From NCBI GenBank assembly GCA_019359415.1, contig JAHHHH010000036.1, positions 1 to 64,000 of the forward strand: DNA of 64,000 nucleotides. The letters run 5' to 3'. This DNA is from Iphinoe sp. HA4291-MV1 (GTDB lineage: Bacteria > Cyanobacteriota > Cyanobacteriia > Cyanobacteriales > Nostocaceae). How positions within the stretch are numbered: position 1 is the stretch's first letter; each line of letters starts with the position of its first letter. Under the pieces are notes generated by a model. It was not told the DNA's origin. It did not search any database and saw only the letters and a list, made by a program, of their open reading frames with translations. The translations under genes were made by a program, and so were the position numbers. Shown here one piece after another: positions 62,380 through 64,000 of this stretch.

Positions 62380-62456
62380 GGGGCTTCCAAATAAAAAAAT
62401 ATCCAAGATGACTTGTGTGTACACGGTAGGGAACTCCAAGCGTAGCTTTACGGAGG

Positions 62457-63569
62457 CTAGGGGTTCTCCAAGTAATTTTGCACAATTTGCAAAATTCGTT
62501 TGGCTGCATAACCATCCCCAAAGGGATTAATTGCATTTGCCATTGCTTCATAAGCAGTTGAGTCAGATAGCAATTGAGCTGCAGTCGCAAAAATTTTCTC
62601 TGATTTCGTTCCCACTAGTTTAGCTGTACCCGCAGTCACTGCTTCAGGTCTTTCTGTCGTTTCTCTCAAAACCAGAACTGGCTTTCCAAGGCTAGGTGCT
62701 TCTTCTTGTAAGCCACCAGAGTCAGTGAGTAAAAGGTGCGATCGCATAATCGCTCCTACTAATTCACCATAATCTAAAGGTTCTGTTAAAAAAACGCGGG
62801 GATGATTTCCTAATAGTGCTTGCAACGGTTCTCGCACTATTGGATTACGGTGCAATGGCAGTAGTAAAGCTGTATCAGGGAACTTATCTAGTAACCATAA
62901 AAATCCTTGAGCAATATCATGCAGTGGTTCTCCCCAATTTTCACGGCGGTGAACTGTTGCTAGCAGGACATGATATTTTTCCCATTCTAATCCAGGTATA
63001 TGACAGGCAGGCACATTTGCAGCCACAGTCAACAGGGCATCAATCACTGTATTCCCTGTTAGGTGAATTTCACCCAAAACTCCGGAATGCTCCAAATTTT
63101 TCACTGCTAAAGATGTTGGGGCAAAGTGCAATTGAGTCAGTTGAGAAATCAGCCGCCGATTAGCTTCTTCCGGATAAGGATTAAATAAGTCATCTGTTCT
63201 TAACCCAGCTTCTACATGTCCTACAGGAATTTTTTGGTAGAATGCAGCCAAAGTCGCAGCAAAAGCCGTTGTCGTATCTCCCTGCACTATCACTAAATCT
63301 GGCTTACTCTGTTGGAATAATCCTTCCAAACCTCGTAAACTACGACAAGTAATGTCACTAAGAGATTGCTTTGGTTGCATAATCTCCAAGTCATAAGTAG
63401 CTCTGAGGTTGAACAACTCCATCACTTGCTCAACCATCTCACGATGCTGTCCTGTCAAAATCACAGATGTGTTAAAACTTGAGGAGTTTTGGAAAACCTG
63501 AATGACTGGAGCTAATTTGATTGCTTCCGGACGAGTACCCAATATAATGTAAATTTGCTTTTTAGTCAT
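62457..63569 (-). CDS. wecB: UDP-N-acetylglucosamine 2-epimerase (non-hydrolysing)
   Basis: 370 residues. It converts UDP-GlcNAc to UDP-ManNAc for surface polysaccharides. The family blocks are YIILGTRPEAIKLAPVI (about 7-23), LTGQHREMVEQ, VQGDTTTAFAATLAAFY, GHVEAGLRT, NPYPEEANRR, TVHRRENWGEPL, LLLPLHRNP and LTDSGGLQEEAPSLGKPVL. Catalytic Asp, Glu and His of the family are within these. The ATG (63569) lies inside a TAGTCAN heptamer array. The stop lies near a small GGAGGCTAGGGG repeat edge. No other polysaccharide gene is next to it in the window. Confidence 0.95.
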   Translation of the reverse strand: MTKKQIYIILGTRPEAIKLAPVIQVFQNSSSFNTSVILTGQHREMVEQVMELFNLRATYDLEIMQPKQSLSDITCRSLRGLEGLFQQSKPDLVIVQGDTTTAFAATLAAFYQKIPVGHVEAGLRTDDLFNPYPEEANRRLISQLTQLHFAPTSLAVKNLEHSGVLGEIHLTGNTVIDALLTVAANVPACHIPGLEWEKYHVLLATVHRRENWGEPLHDIAQGFLWLLDKFPDTALLLPLHRNPIVREPLQALLGNHPRVFLTEPLDYGELVGAIMRSHLLLTDSGGLQEEAPSLGKPVLVLRETTERPEAVTAGTAKLVGTKSEKIFATAAQLLSDSTAYEAMANAINPFGDGYAAKRILQIVQNYLENP

Positions 63570-63625
63570 TAGTCACTAGTCAATAGTCACTAGTCAATAG
63601 TCACTAGTCAATAGTCATTAGTCAA
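63563..63625. repeat. Heptanucleotide array (TAGTCAN)9 at the wecB start
   Basis: Nine units, mainly alternating TAGTCAC and TAGTCAA. The wecB ATG (63569-63567) lies in the first one. It is related to the arrays at 15451 and 48826 but with a different last-base pattern. Confidence 0.88.
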
Positions 63626-63663
63626 TAGCGATCATCCGGAAATAACAAAGGACAAAAAAGCAT

Positions 63664-63690
63664 GAAAAAACCCGGCTTAACCGGGCAGAT
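63664..63690. terminator. Short CCCGG hairpin after the partial gene
   Basis: AAACCCGG and CCGGGC around CTTAA (about 63667-63685), next to a run of A on the plus strand (T on the minus strand). It would terminate the minus-strand membrane-protein gene that ends at 63720. Confidence 0.6.
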
Positions 63691-63719
63691 GTACTGTTTG
63701 TCGAATTGAGCAGTGATGG

Positions 63720-64000
63720 TTACGGTTTAATTTCACAAGTTAATGGGCAAGAGGCATAAATAGCAGTTGTTTGCATATTGTCTTCTTCTCCATGCAACCA
63801 ACTCAACCATTGGACTTCGCTGGGGTGAACTCCCTTAAGAGTTAGAACTCCAGCAGCCATCACAACCGCCATTACATTAAACATGATTAAACCACCTGCA
63901 ACAAGCAAAACTGCACTGACAGGCATCACCGATTGTAAAACAACTGACAACAGACATCCGACCGTAGCCATTAAAACAACTAAAGGAAAACCGACAACCA
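63720..64000 (-). CDS. Membrane protein of unknown function, partial (start outside window)
   Basis: The minus-strand frame is open to the window end; the Met at 63971 is probably internal because the coding-like stretch VVGFPLVVLMATVG continues above it. The visible part of about 93 residues has two or three hydrophobic helices (LLSVVLQSVMPVSAVLLVAG, FNVMAVVMAAGVLTL), then a polar tail with HPSEVQWLSWLHGEEDNM and two Cys near the end (ASCPLTCEIKP). The family is not recognised. The N-terminus is missing. Confidence 0.55.
   Translation of the reverse strand, partial: VVGFPLVVLMATVGCLLSVVLQSVMPVSAVLLVAGGLIMFNVMAVVMAAGVLTLKGVHPSEVQWLSWLHGEEDNMQTTAIYASCPLTCEIKP

Overview
The window comes from a filamentous, heterocyst-forming cyanobacterium of the Nostocales type. 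The evidence is frequent HIP1 octamers (GCGATCGC), dense families of heptanucleotide tandem repeats and palindromic dispersed repeats, cyanobacterial housekeeping genes (hemC, a glgA1-type glycogen synthase, hslO, an HhoA-type protease), and a nitrogen-fixation/heterocyst locus. No rRNA, tRNA or CRISPR array was seen.

Layout. At 1-56 is the 5' end of an IS630-type transposase gene. At 354-2093 are two small exported proteins and a RecB-like nuclease. At 2281-11377 is a diazotrophy island: cnfR/patB (master activator of nif genes), a nif-type two-cluster ferredoxin (fdxB), a heterocyst-type cytochrome oxidase operon (coxBAC), a helical protein, a cysteine-dioxygenase-like cupin and a NifO/ArsC-like nitrogenase-associated protein. 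At 11938-22354 is a complete minus-strand phototaxis operon in the order pixG-H-I-J-L plus an extra cheW. Its PixJ receptor has five GAF domains, four with a candidate bilin-binding Cys and one with a dual-Cys signature. At 22355-26512 are repeats, a frameshifted fatty acid desaturase and two small cyanobacterial genes.

At 26513-33900 are three co-directional genes: a dynamin-like GTPase, a large Hsp70/actin-like ATPase resembling SrfB, and an unrecognised 376-residue protein. This is the best candidate for an undescribed system. It is followed by a convergent membrane-anchored repeat protein, hslO, an SRPBCC protein, an HhoA/Deg protease, an InrS-like metal sensor, an orphan sugar-ABC permease, a PstS-like protein and a 1434-residue Hsp70-like protein. 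At 47286-50617 are a Crp-family regulator, a DUF2232 membrane protein and a CobT-type phosphoribosyltransferase. At 51248-58726 are an RHH gene with a hairpin array, a solute-binding protein, a frameshifted DUF3891 gene, a Nif3-family gene, hemC, glgA and decayed effector-associated-like ORFs. At 58921-64000 are an M23 peptidase, two SH3/peptidoglycan-binding paralogues, wecB and a partial membrane protein.

A recurring theme is that repeats reach into genes. The start codons of pixL (cheA), cobT and wecB lie in TAATGAC-type heptamer arrays, and the coxB stop lies in another. The 3' end of glgA lies in a MITE-like inverted repeat. Both pixL and cobT carry in-frame repeat-derived inserts in what should be linkers or loops.
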